A stretch of 64,000 nt of DNA, from NCBI RefSeq assembly GCF_014200725.1, contig NZ_JACHCL010000007.1:124001-188000 (forward strand), written 5' to 3'. The notes below the pieces were generated by a model. The model searched no databases. It saw only the letters and a list, made by a program, of their open reading frames with translations, and was not told the origin of the DNA. Shown here in pieces: positions 56,841 to 64,000 of this stretch; position 1 is the stretch's first letter; each line of letters begins with the position of its first letter. The stretch comes from Janthinobacterium silvisoli (GTDB lineage Bacteria > Pseudomonadota > Gammaproteobacteria > Burkholderiales > Burkholderiaceae_D). The translations under genes were made by a program, and so were the position numbers.

Positions 56841-57713
56841 TTAACCCTGGCACAGTCTTAGTGCCTCTTCCCATTGCGGCAACTGGCAAAAAGTATTAAT
56901 CAAGTGTTGTGAGGACAGCAGCGAATTAATCGGGCGCTTCGCTGGTACCGGATAGTCTTGTGCCAGGATCGCTTTTAACTGTGGTTTTTTTGTAATAGAC
57001 GCATGCGCCATAATCGCCTCGGTGAAGCCAAACCAGGTGGTTTGCCCTTGAGCGCTCAAATGGTAAATACCAGCGCGTTGTTGCAGCCATGCATAGGGAT
57101 CCTGCGCTGTCAGGCTTTGCGCGACGATGTGGGCTGTGGTATCGGCGATGGTACGGCTCCACGTCGGTGCTCCATGTTGGTCGGAAACGATACTGAGCGT
57201 ATCGCGCTCTTGGGCCAGGCGACGCATGGTGAGCAAGAAATTTTTTCCATGCATACTGTAGACCCAGCTAGTGCGCAGAATCAGGTGTGCGATTCCTGTG
57301 GCCGCGATCGCCTGTTCACCGGCGAGCTTGCTGCGACCATAGACGTTGATGGGACAGGTTGGATCATCTTCGGTATATGGCGTTTCTTTCGTGCCATCAA
57401 ATACATAATCGGTACTGTAGTGAATCATGGCAGCGCCTAGTTTACTGGCTTCCTCTGCCAACACGCCAGGCGCTTCCCCATTGATACGCATCGCTAGCTC
57501 GACTTCAGTCTCCGCCTTATCGACTGCGGTGTAGGCGGCTGGATTGACGATCAGCGTTGGTTTGATGCGGCGGACCACATCGCGTACCTGATCTAGATCG
57601 GCCAGGTCCATCTGGCTGCGGTCAACGGCAATGATCTCGCCCAAACCTTGCAAGCTGCGCTCGAGTTCGTAGCCAACCTGGCCGGTTTTTCCTGTAATTA
57701 AAATACGCGTCAT
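56841..57713 (-). CDS. rfbD: dTDP-4-dehydrorhamnose reductase
   Basis: The protein has 290 residues: TRILITGKTGQVGYELERSL, the active-site HYSTDYVFDG, and YGRSKLAGEQA (Tyr-x3-Lys). It makes dTDP-L-rhamnose with NAD(P)H, the last step of the pathway. Start 57713 (MTRILITG) is clear; the frame upstream overlaps intergenic sequence. It is the last gene of the minus-strand rfbB-rfbA-rfbC-rfbD series. Confidence 0.96.
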   Translation of the reverse strand: MTRILITGKTGQVGYELERSLQGLGEIIAVDRSQMDLADLDQVRDVVRRIKPTLIVNPAAYTAVDKAETEVELAMRINGEAPGVLAEEASKLGAAMIHYSTDYVFDGTKETPYTEDDPTCPINVYGRSKLAGEQAIAATGIAHLILRTSWVYSMHGKNFLLTMRRLAQERDTLSIVSDQHGAPTWSRTIADTTAHIVAQSLTAQDPYAWLQQRAGIYHLSAQGQTTWFGFTEAIMAHASITKKPQLKAILAQDYPVPAKRPINSLLSSQHLINTFCQLPQWEEALRLCQG

Positions 57714-57769
57714 GAAGTAATCTCGATAGTGATGAGTACGGCACTGCGTTGCCGTGCCACAGGTATGAA

Positions 57770-58315
57770 TCAGGCGAAGACGTCGGCGTCGGCCAGCAGT
57801 GTTCCGAGCTTGTCTTTGCCCGATAGCAGCGGCTCGCTGTCCAAAGGCCATTCGATGCCGATCGCCGGATCGTTCCACAGGACGCAACGCTCAAATTCCG
57901 GCGCCCAGTAATCGGTGGTCTTGTAAAGGAACTCGGCGCTGTCGCTCGTTACCACGAAGCCGTGAGCAAAACCTTCCGGTACCCACAACTGACGTTTGTT
58001 AGCGGCCGACAGCACGACACCGACCCATTTTCCAAAAGTTGGTGAGCTTTTACGCAGGTCAACGACGACGTCGAATACTTCGCCAGCGGTGACACGCACC
58101 AGTTTTCCTTGTGGTTGCTGGATCTGATAGTGCAGACCACGCAATACCCCCTTGGCGGACTTGGAATGGTTATCCTGAATAAATTCGCGTGTCACGCCGG
58201 TCAGTTCGGTAAAGCGTTTTTTGTTGAAGCTCTCGTAGAAAAAACCGCGATCGTCACCAAATACGGTTGGCTCGAGTATTAACACGTCAGGTATGGCTGT
58301 GGTCTGAATTTGCAT
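57770..58315 (-). CDS. rfbC: dTDP-4-dehydrorhamnose 3,5-epimerase
   Basis: The protein has 181 residues, a cupin of normal RmlC length. Marks are GDDRGFFYESFNKKRF, the catalytic His region QDNHSKSAKGVLRGLHYQ, and WVPEGFAHGF. It epimerises dTDP-4-keto-6-deoxyglucose at C3 and C5. It lies between rfbA and rfbD with gaps of 44 and 56 bp. The same substrate is also drawn by the FdtA-like isomerase of this locus, so the two pathways compete. Confidence 0.97.
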   Translation of the reverse strand: MQIQTTAIPDVLILEPTVFGDDRGFFYESFNKKRFTELTGVTREFIQDNHSKSAKGVLRGLHYQIQQPQGKLVRVTAGEVFDVVVDLRKSSPTFGKWVGVVLSAANKRQLWVPEGFAHGFVVTSDSAEFLYKTTDYWAPEFERCVLWNDPAIGIEWPLDSEPLLSGKDKLGTLLADADVFA

Positions 58316-58359
58316 GGTGTATTCGTAGGGTATGAACTGGGTGGAAGGCGCGCGGCGCC

Positions 58360-59253
58360 TTAGAATATCTTGTCGTCGAGTAAATGCAGCAGATATTGTC
58401 CATAGGCATTCTTCTTCAACGGCTGGGCCAGTTGCGCCAGTTTTTCGGCGTCAATGTAGCCCTTGCGATAGGCGATCTCTTCCGGACAAGCCACTTTAAG
58501 CCCCTGGCGGTTTTCGATCGTGGCGATGAATTGACCTGCTTCCAGCAGCGATTCATGTGTGCCGGTATCGAGCCAGGCCATGCCGCGGCCCATCAGTTCA
58601 ACATTGAGTTCGTCGCGCTCCAGGTAGACACGATTGACGTCGGTAATTTCCAGCTCGCCACGCGGCGAAGGTGCGATGCCTGCGGCGATCTCACATACCT
58701 GGTTGTCATAAAAGTACAGACCGGTGACGGCGTAGTTCGATTTTGGCTTGAGCGGCTTTTCTTCGATGCTGATGGCGCGCCGCTGTTCATCGAAGTCGAC
58801 GACGCCATAGCGTTCCGGATCGTGTACGTGATAAGCGAACACGGTGGAGCCAGTGGTGCGCGCTGTTGCTTCGCACAATTGCGCCTCAAAGTTGTGGCCA
58901 TAATAAATGTTGTCGCCCAAGATCAGTGCCGAGGGCGCGTCACCGACGAACTCCTTGCCGATGATGAATGCCTGTGCCAGGCCATCAGGGCTCGGTTGCA
59001 CGGCATAAGTCAGGTGAATACCCCACTGGCTGCCATCGCCCAGCAATTCTTTGAAGCGTGGCGTATCCTGGGGTGTCGAGATGATCAAGATATCGCGTAT
59101 GCCGGCCAGCATCAGTGTGGTTAGCGGATAGTAAATCATCGGCTTGTCATATACCGGCAGCAGTTGCTTCGACACCGCCATGGTGACCGGGTACAGGCGC
59201 GTACCGGAGCCGCCGGCCAGGATAATGCCCTTGCGTTCGATAGTGCTGGTCAT
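58360..59253 (-). CDS. rfbA: Glucose-1-phosphate thymidylyltransferase
   Basis: The protein has 297 residues. The nucleotide-binding [20 protein letters not shown] and later [10 protein letters not shown] and [13 protein letters not shown] are those of RmlA. It makes dTDP-glucose from glucose-1-phosphate and dTTP. Start 59253 (MTSTIERKG) shares a base with the rfbB stop, so the two genes are coupled. It feeds both dTDP-L-rhamnose and the dTDP-3-acetamido sugar. Confidence 0.97.
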   Translation of the reverse strand: MTSTIERKGIILAGGSGTRLYPVTMAVSKQLLPVYDKPMIYYPLTTLMLAGIRDILIISTPQDTPRFKELLGDGSQWGIHLTYAVQPSPDGLAQAFIIGKEFVGDAPSALILGDNIYYGHNFEAQLCEATARTTGSTVFAYHVHDPERYGVVDFDEQRRAISIEEKPLKPKSNYAVTGLYFYDNQVCEIAAGIAPSPRGELEITDVNRVYLERDELNVELMGRGMAWLDTGTHESLLEAGQFIATIENRQGLKVACPEEIAYRKGYIDAEKLAQLAQPLKKNAYGQYLLHLLDDKIF

Positions 59254-60332
59254 CAGATTGCATCCTTGGTTGTATCGCGCGTCGCGTAATTTTTTTCTAC
59301 CCACTTCAGGTACTCGCCCGACTGTACTTCGTGTACCCAGGCCTGGTTATCGAGGTACCACTGGACTGTCTTGCGTATGCCGGTCTGGAACGTTTCAGCC
59401 GGCTTCCAGCCCAGCTCGCGTTCGATCTTGCGTGCATCGATGGCATAGCGGCGGTCATGGCCAGGCCGGTCCTGGACGTAGGTGATCTGATCACGATAGC
59501 TTCCCGCAGCTTTCGGATCGAGTGAGTCGAGAATGTCGCACAAGGTGTGTACGACTTCCAGGTTTGTCATTTCGTTCCAGCCACCTACGTTGTAGACCTC
59601 ACCCAGTCTGCCGGCTTCCAGCACGCGCCGAATGGCCGAGCAATGGTCGCCCACATACAGCCAGTCGCGTACCTGCATGCCATCGCCATAGATCGGCAGC
59701 GGCTTGCCGGCGCGGGCGTTGCTGATGATAAGGGGAATCAGTTTTTCCGGAAAATGGAAAGAACCGTAGTTGTTCGAGCAGTTGGTGGTAAGTACCGGCA
59801 TGCCATAGGTATGGAAATACGCGCGCACCAAGTGGTCGGACGCTGCTTTCGATGCCGAATAGGGGCTGTTCGGTGCATATGGCGTGGTTTCGGTGAATGG
59901 CGGATCGTGCGGCCCCAGCGTGCCATAGACTTCATCGGTCGAGACGTGCAGGAAACGGAACCCATCCTTGTGATCGCCGCTCAGTCCGGACCAGTAGGCG
60001 CGTGCTGCTTCGAGCAGACTGAAGGTGCCGTTGACATTGGTTGAAATAAATTCGCCGGGGCTGTGGATCGAACGATCGACATGGCTTTCCGCAGCAAAAT
60101 GCACGATGGCGCGTGGCTGGTGTTCTGCCAACAAGCGCGCGATATGGGCGGTATCGCAAATATCGCCACGCACGAAGATGTGACGCGGATCTTGTTCCAG
60201 GCTCGCGAGATTGCTGAGATTGCCAGCGTAGGTTAGTTTGTCGAGGGTAATGACGGGTTCATCATTAAGCGCCAGCCAGTCGCGTACAAAATTGGACCCG
60301 ATGAATCCGGCGCCGCCAGTAACTAAAATCAT
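59253..60332 (-). CDS. rfbB: dTDP-glucose 4,6-dehydratase
   Basis: The protein has 359 residues: [33 protein letters not shown] and [13 protein letters not shown], the RmlB catalytic Tyr-x3-Lys. It forms dTDP-4-keto-6-deoxyglucose, the branch point for rhamnose (rfbC/rfbD) and the FdtA-type amino sugar. It is the first gene of the rfbBACD series, with a 334-bp upstream region separating it from manC. Confidence 0.97.
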   Translation of the reverse strand: MILVTGGAGFIGSNFVRDWLALNDEPVITLDKLTYAGNLSNLASLEQDPRHIFVRGDICDTAHIARLLAEHQPRAIVHFAAESHVDRSIHSPGEFISTNVNGTFSLLEAARAYWSGLSGDHKDGFRFLHVSTDEVYGTLGPHDPPFTETTPYAPNSPYSASKAASDHLVRAYFHTYGMPVLTTNCSNNYGSFHFPEKLIPLIISNARAGKPLPIYGDGMQVRDWLYVGDHCSAIRRVLEAGRLGEVYNVGGWNEMTNLEVVHTLCDILDSLDPKAAGSYRDQITYVQDRPGHDRRYAIDARKIERELGWKPAETFQTGIRKTVQWYLDNQAWVHEVQSGEYLKWVEKNYATRDTTKDAI

Positions 60333-60666
60333 GTTGTTATCCTTTTCTTGCTTTGGAAATTATTAAATATTCTGACGACGTTGTGTTAATGCGCGCCATC
60401 TTTTTTGAGATGACTTTCCTGGTTTTCTGCGGGCTGCCCATGTCATTAAAAAAGCGATCAGGTGCTGACCTATCATGCTTCAAGAGAGAGCCGCTATTGT
60501 AGCTGTCGCTGTAGTCTTGCCCCACCGCGACTGTCTTGAGCTGTAACATTTCATCCAAGTCAGTCTTGCACAGAAAATAGCCGATTGTGCACGGATCATT
60601 TTTAACTGAAACGTCAATATGGGTGCCAAGGGATATGCCAACGCGATACCCCTTTGGCAGGTCTGT
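60333..60666. other. Intergenic region between manC and rfbB
   Basis: 334 bp without a credible gene; frames on both strands are short and lack start signals. It probably carries the promoter of rfbBACD near 60340-60420 (AT-rich) and the end of the manC transcript. No JUMPstart/ops element (GGCGGTAG) was seen. Confidence 0.5.
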
Positions 60667-62085
60667 TTAAACCCGGCCGTAACGGTCTTCAAACCGCACG
60701 ATATCATCCTCGCCCAGGTAGCTGCCCGACTGGATTTCAATCAGTTCCAGCGGCACCTTGCCCGGATTGGCCAGCGAGTGCACCACGCCAAGCGGAATAT
60801 AAGTGGACTGGTTTTCAGTCAGTAAATATTCCTTGTCGCCATTTGTGATCTGGGCAGTACCGGAGACGACAATCCAGTGCTCGGCGCGGTGATGGTGCAT
60901 CTGCAGCGACAGCTTGGCGCCTGGTTTGACAGTGATGCGCTTGACCTGGAAACGGTCCCCATTACCGATCGAGTCATACGAACCCCAAGGGCGGAACACT
61001 TCACGGTGCATGGTGGCTTCGTTGCGCTGCTGATTGATCAGTTGCGCAACCAGCGTTTTGGTATGTTGTGCCTGGTCGGCATCCATGACCAATACAGCAT
61101 CGGCAGTTTCCACGATAACGGTATTGCGCATGCCTATGGCGGTAACCAGGCGGCTATTGCCATGGACTAGGCAATCGTTGCAATCTTGCATCAAGACATC
61201 GCCTTGTGCGCTATTGTTACTGGCATCTTTTTCCGCGACGTCGAAGACGGCCGCCCACGATCCGATATCATTCCAACCCGCATTCAACGCGATGGTGGCG
61301 GCATGACCGGTGCGTTCCATCACTGCATAATCGACAGCGATATCGGGGCTGGCGGCATAGGCATCGTGATCCAGGCGGATGAAATCGAGGTCGCTCTTGG
61401 CTTTTGCCAGCGCATCGCGGCAAGCAGCGACGACCGCAGGGTGAAAACGTTCAAGTTCTTCCAGATAGCGGCTGGCGCGGAACAAGAACATGCCGCTGTT
61501 CCATAAATAGTCGCCACTGGCGATATATTGTTCGGCAAGCGCCAGTGCCGGTTTCTCCACGAATTCAATGATGCGATGGACTTGGCCTGCTTCACGCCCT
61601 TCGGCGCGGATATAGCCGTAGCCGGTCTCGGGGCCGGTAGGCGTAATGCCGAAGGTGAGCAGGCTGCCTTCCTCGGCGGCTTTGCGTGCCAGGCTGACTG
61701 CCTGGTGGAAGGCCGCGGTATCGAGAATTACATGGTCGGCAGGCAAGACCAGCAGGACCGGATCTTCGCCCTTTTCCATGGCCTGCAAGGCCGCCGTAGC
61801 GATCGCTGGCGCCGTATTGCGACGCATCGGTTCGAGCAGCATGCGGGCATCGTTCAAGCCGATTTCGCGCAACTGCTCAGCGACGATGAAGCGTGACGAC
61901 TCATTGCATACCAACAAGGCGGGTGCTAATCCCTGAATACCGCTGAGCCGCTGCAGGGTTTGTTGCAACATGCTGTCGTTGCCAGAAAGACGTAGAAACT
62001 GCTTGGGAAAAGCATCGCGGGAAAGAGGCCACAAGCGTGTGCCGGAACCGCCACAGAGAACAACAGGGATAAGTGGAATATTCAT
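60667..62085 (-). CDS. manC: Mannose-1-phosphate guanylyltransferase / mannose-6-phosphate isomerase
   Basis: The protein has 472 residues, the bifunctional type II form. The N-terminal nucleotidyltransferase shows CGGSGTRLWPLSRDAFPKQF and FVEKPALALA. The C-terminal cupin isomerase shows RPWGSYDSIGNGDRFQVKRI and QMHHHRAEHWIVVSGTA. It makes GDP-mannose from mannose-1-phosphate and can also interconvert fructose-6-P and mannose-6-P. It feeds gmd/rmd. A phosphomannomutase gene (manB/algC) is not in the window. Confidence 0.96.
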   Translation of the reverse strand: MNIPLIPVVLCGGSGTRLWPLSRDAFPKQFLRLSGNDSMLQQTLQRLSGIQGLAPALLVCNESSRFIVAEQLREIGLNDARMLLEPMRRNTAPAIATAALQAMEKGEDPVLLVLPADHVILDTAAFHQAVSLARKAAEEGSLLTFGITPTGPETGYGYIRAEGREAGQVHRIIEFVEKPALALAEQYIASGDYLWNSGMFLFRASRYLEELERFHPAVVAACRDALAKAKSDLDFIRLDHDAYAASPDIAVDYAVMERTGHAATIALNAGWNDIGSWAAVFDVAEKDASNNSAQGDVLMQDCNDCLVHGNSRLVTAIGMRNTVIVETADAVLVMDADQAQHTKTLVAQLINQQRNEATMHREVFRPWGSYDSIGNGDRFQVKRITVKPGAKLSLQMHHHRAEHWIVVSGTAQITNGDKEYLLTENQSTYIPLGVVHSLANPGKVPLELIEIQSGSYLGEDDIVRFEDRYGRV

Positions 62086-63163
62086 CTAAGCATCAATTCG
62101 AATTTAATTATTGGGCAGCGAGATATCAGTTTTTCGCAAAGCGTCAGTGTCGTACTTTATTTTCATTATTCGGGAAGTACGAAAAGTTTTTTGATACTTA
62201 CTATATTTAAGAAGGCAACATTATAGTGAGATATAAGAAACCATATTTCTCTTTTCTTCATGAATCCCAGTACTGGCGGTGTGCTTGATTGCGCGGCTAA
62301 TGGGGCTCGCTGAGCGGAAAAGGTACTTGGAAATCGAACCCATGCTGTACTGGTCGTCGCGCATCGTCGTAACGACGGCACATTCCTGGGGCGGGAGGTG
62401 CAGCAGATTTTGAGTATGGCGACACCTTGCAGGAGCCGGTGCCGCACCTGGAGTTAGAAAATGCTTCTCATGTTCTATCATTGCATATCAACTTTGTTGC
62501 CCAGTCCCTTTATTATTGTAGTTTCTACTGCTGGCCGATTGCCCAGGCTGCGGCCAGTTTCAACTGGAAAAGCAACACACGCATGCTGTATTGCGGCTCA
62601 GGATGGATACCGCCCGGTGGCGCTGTCCTGGCGATCCTGAGGCCGTGTGCAGAGATGGATGCAAGTGATCGATCAGATGCTCAAGGGCCGAGTTGAACAG
62701 CTTTGCGGCCAGTACCAAACCGCCATCAAGCAGCAGGAGCGCCGAAGGTGGGGACATGGACGGCACGATGATAACTGTCACGGCGGCAAGACATTGCAGG
62801 CAAAAACACTTTCCAATGGAAGGCTGCGGCGTGTCCATGCAGGAAGCATCCCATGCGTTCTGCCCAAGGCTGCTGTTTTCATCCGCTGGCAAATATTGGC
62901 ACTTGCTGTGTCACTGGCATGGCGTTGAGTCTGATTAAAATGCACAATGAACAGTGAAGCCTGAGTGTTATGCCTGGCTTCTGCAGAGAAGAAAGAACGC
63001 TGCATTTTTAAACGGTTCAAAAAATAAAAGCCCGTTTTCAATGAATTGAAAAGGGCTTTTATTGTAATACGTATGCTGCCATCTTTTCATCTAAAGACTT
63101 TAACTCCAGTCCTGTGAACAGGCTGGAGCCAGACTTATATGTTGCTGCCTAAGCAGCAATCAA
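62086..63163. other. 1.08-kb region without a recognisable gene
   Basis: The part next to manC is AT-rich and should contain its promoter. Further right, short frames occur on both strands. The longest minus-strand one (62560-62892, with a hydrophobic, Cys-containing middle) has a TTG start and no ribosome-binding site, so it is not called. The region ends at a strong hairpin. It looks like decayed sequence. Confidence 0.5.
63023..63063 (-). terminator. Terminator of the YjbE/GfcA-like gene
   Basis: An 11-bp outer stem AATAAAAGCCC / GGGCTTTTATT enclosing a further inner stem TTTTCAAT / ATTGAAAA. On the minus strand it runs into ATTTTTTG. It lies about 100 bp past the small secreted protein gene. 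Confidence 0.8.
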
Positions 63164-63412
63164 TTAATGATGAGTAGTAGTAGCGTGGGTAGTGGTCGAA
63201 TCCGAGCTTGCTGCACCGGCCACAACCGCAACGGCTGCGCCGATTGCGATCAAGGTGCTAACGCTCAGGCCAGCAACGGTGGTGCCAGCTGCCGCGCCTG
63301 CAGCAGCGGTACCAGTTGCTGGTGCTGCGGTTGCTGGTGCTGGGGCCGATTGGGCCATAGCTTGTGCGCAAGCGAAGGACAGGATTGCCGAAGCGATCAG
63401 AACTTTTTTCAT
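63164..63412 (-). CDS. Small secreted Ala/Thr-rich protein, YjbE/GfcA-like
   Basis: The protein has 82 residues with signal peptide MKKVLIASAILSFACAQAMA. An Ala/Thr/Pro-rich stretch follows, then a hydrophobic Gly/Ala/Val segment (VSTLIAIGAAVAVVAGAA) and a tail SSDSTTTHATTTHH. This order (signal, small-residue stretch, hydrophobic segment, D-S/T-rich tail) matches E. coli YjbE and GfcA (YmcD), the first genes of the yjbEFGH and gfc capsule operons. A related YjbH/GfcD protein begins this locus 28 kb away. AAGGA precedes the start. Function in the family is unknown; the similarity is compositional and needs testing. Confidence 0.72.
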   Translation of the reverse strand: MKKVLIASAILSFACAQAMAQSAPAPATAAPATGTAAAGAAAGTTVAGLSVSTLIAIGAAVAVVAGAASSDSTTTHATTTHH

Positions 63413-63446
63413 GAGGTATCCTTTGGAGTTGAACAGGGGGAATATT

Positions 63447-63473
63447 GAAACGTATGAAACTTATGAAACTAGT
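63447..63473. repeat. Three imperfect 9-bp tandem repeats upstream of the YjbE/GfcA-like gene
   Basis: GAAACGTAT, GAAACTTAT and GAAACTAGT follow one another 35 bp before the start codon on the minus strand (read there as repeated GTTTCATA). They could be protein-binding sites for its promoter. Confidence 0.6.
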
Positions 63474-63687
63474 ACATGATTGTAACAACATTTCTCATGT
63501 TAGTCTGTGCTGCACAGTTCATAAGAAGAATTATCAACAATAATTCTGATGTATGTTAAAGCATTTTTTACCGTTTTTCACAAATATGTTGTTCTCTATT
63601 AACAAATTACCTGAAATGCTATTTATTTCAGCGGATGTTGCATGCTGCGTCCGTTATGGCTGCCGCGTCGTAGGAGAGGCAGCCAGT
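63474..63687. other. AT-rich intergenic region
   Basis: About 210 bp between the repeats above and the tRNA promoter. It is AT-rich to about 63630 and holds no credible gene. It probably includes the -35/-10 of the minus-strand small gene. Confidence 0.5.
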
Positions 63688-63717
63688 TTGCCAAGTGTAT
63701 TCTACCGCGCGTAAAAT
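63688..63717 (+). promoter_or_regulatory. Promoter of the truncated tRNA-Gly
   Basis: TTGCCA (63688-63693), 18-bp spacer, TAAAAT (63712-63717), and the tRNA starts 9 bp later. This fits a sigma-70 tRNA promoter. Confidence 0.65.
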
Positions 63718-63726
63718 ACAGGCTAC

Positions 63727-63765
63727 GCGGGTGTAGCTCAATGGTAGAGCAGAAGCTTCCCAAGC
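63727..63765 (+). pseudogene. 5' half of tRNA-Gly(CCC), 3' half missing
   Basis: The 39 bases form acceptor strand GCGGGTG, D arm (TAGCTCAATGGTAGAGCAG region) and anticodon arm GAAGC-TTCCCAA with anticodon CCC (Gly). After the first bases of the 3' anticodon strand the sequence turns to unrelated DNA: the expected GCTTC, T-arm and CACCCGC are absent in the remaining 235 bp. It is therefore a truncated gene at an integration or deletion junction. Confidence 0.8.
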
Positions 63766-64000
63766 CCCTCCACCTCGTCAAGAGGCACTGTTCATGCGGC
63801 TCTGAAGCGCATGGGTCTGCGATCACACCAAAACGCCACCTTAATCAACAAGTTACGCGCCATCACATTTTCGACCCCACATTGAGTCGAAAAAGCTGCT
63901 GATACGCTTGGATGGCAGTCCGCAAATCTGACTGACTGTCTGTGCGAGGTGCTGTCACTTTGTTTGAACAGCAACACCGGTGGCCCAGCTTTTTTGTTGC
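63766..64000. other. Sequence replacing the tRNA 3' half
   Basis: 235 bp with no recognisable product, running to the window edge. A minus-strand frame ends near 63792 (reading ARNLLIKVAFWCDRRPMRFR) but has no family match I know. It could be the end of an inserted element. Confidence 0.4.

Noticed and set aside
63727..63800. Complete tRNA-Gly gene
   Set aside because: The 3' anticodon strand, T arm and acceptor strand are missing; only the 5' half can be folded.

Overview
The window looks like a chromosomal segment of a Betaproteobacterium of the Oxalobacteraceae (Janthinobacterium / Massilia / Duganella type). This is inferred from protein style, from the housekeeping runs leuS-lptE-holA-proA and fur|bamE-dapB, and from the GGGGTCAGACCC-type hairpin; no database search was possible.

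Left part (1-31.9 kb) is core genome. It starts inside a valine-degradation operon (acyl-CoA dehydrogenase, two crotonase-family enzymes, 3-hydroxyisobutyrate dehydrogenase). Then come two minus-strand paralogous lipoproteins, a HAD phosphatase, hrcA, fur, bamE, dapB, an ExbB/ExbD pair, an orphan barstar, a glutaryl-CoA operon (gcdH plus a class III CoA-transferase) with a divergent LysR regulator, a VOC protein and an AraC regulator. The operon leuS-lptE-holA-proA follows, then hemJ, a DsbA-fold isomerase, a THUMP RNA methyltransferase and a Bcr/CflA pump. A signalling block comes next: an HDOD-GAF-histidine kinase, a REC-PAS-GGDEF-EAL protein and a 13-repeat Sel1 protein. A secreted DUF4197 protein closes this part.

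Right part (32-63.4 kb) is one large surface-polysaccharide locus. It opens with an outer-membrane YjbH/GfcD-like protein fused to a PAP2 phosphatase domain, an SLBB export protein (OPX) and a Wzz-type protein. Plus-strand genes then make GDP-6-deoxyhexose (gmd, rmd) and a dTDP-3-acetamido-3,6-dideoxyhexose (fdtA/B/C-like), and encode a WzxE-like flippase, glycosyltransferases, a hexapeptide acyltransferase and a Wzy polymerase. After a 1.35-kb gene-poor gap come two more glycosyltransferases, a UDP-sugar reductase and the initiating sugar-phosphate transferase. Minus-strand genes supply a WbpM/CapD dehydratase, the full dTDP-L-rhamnose set (rfbBACD) and ManC. A small secreted YjbE/GfcA-like protein sits at the far edge, so the locus is bracketed by relatives of the E. 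coli yjbEFGH / gfc operons. The middle (about 43.4-50.3 kb) is visibly AT-richer, as expected of an exchangeable serotype cassette.

The window ends in a truncated tRNA-Gly(CCC): promoter and 5' half are intact, the 3' half is replaced by unrelated sequence.

The most unusual items are the YjbH-PAP2 fusion with the distant YjbE/GfcA-like partner, the interrupted tRNA, and the kinase / c-di-GMP / Sel1 block.
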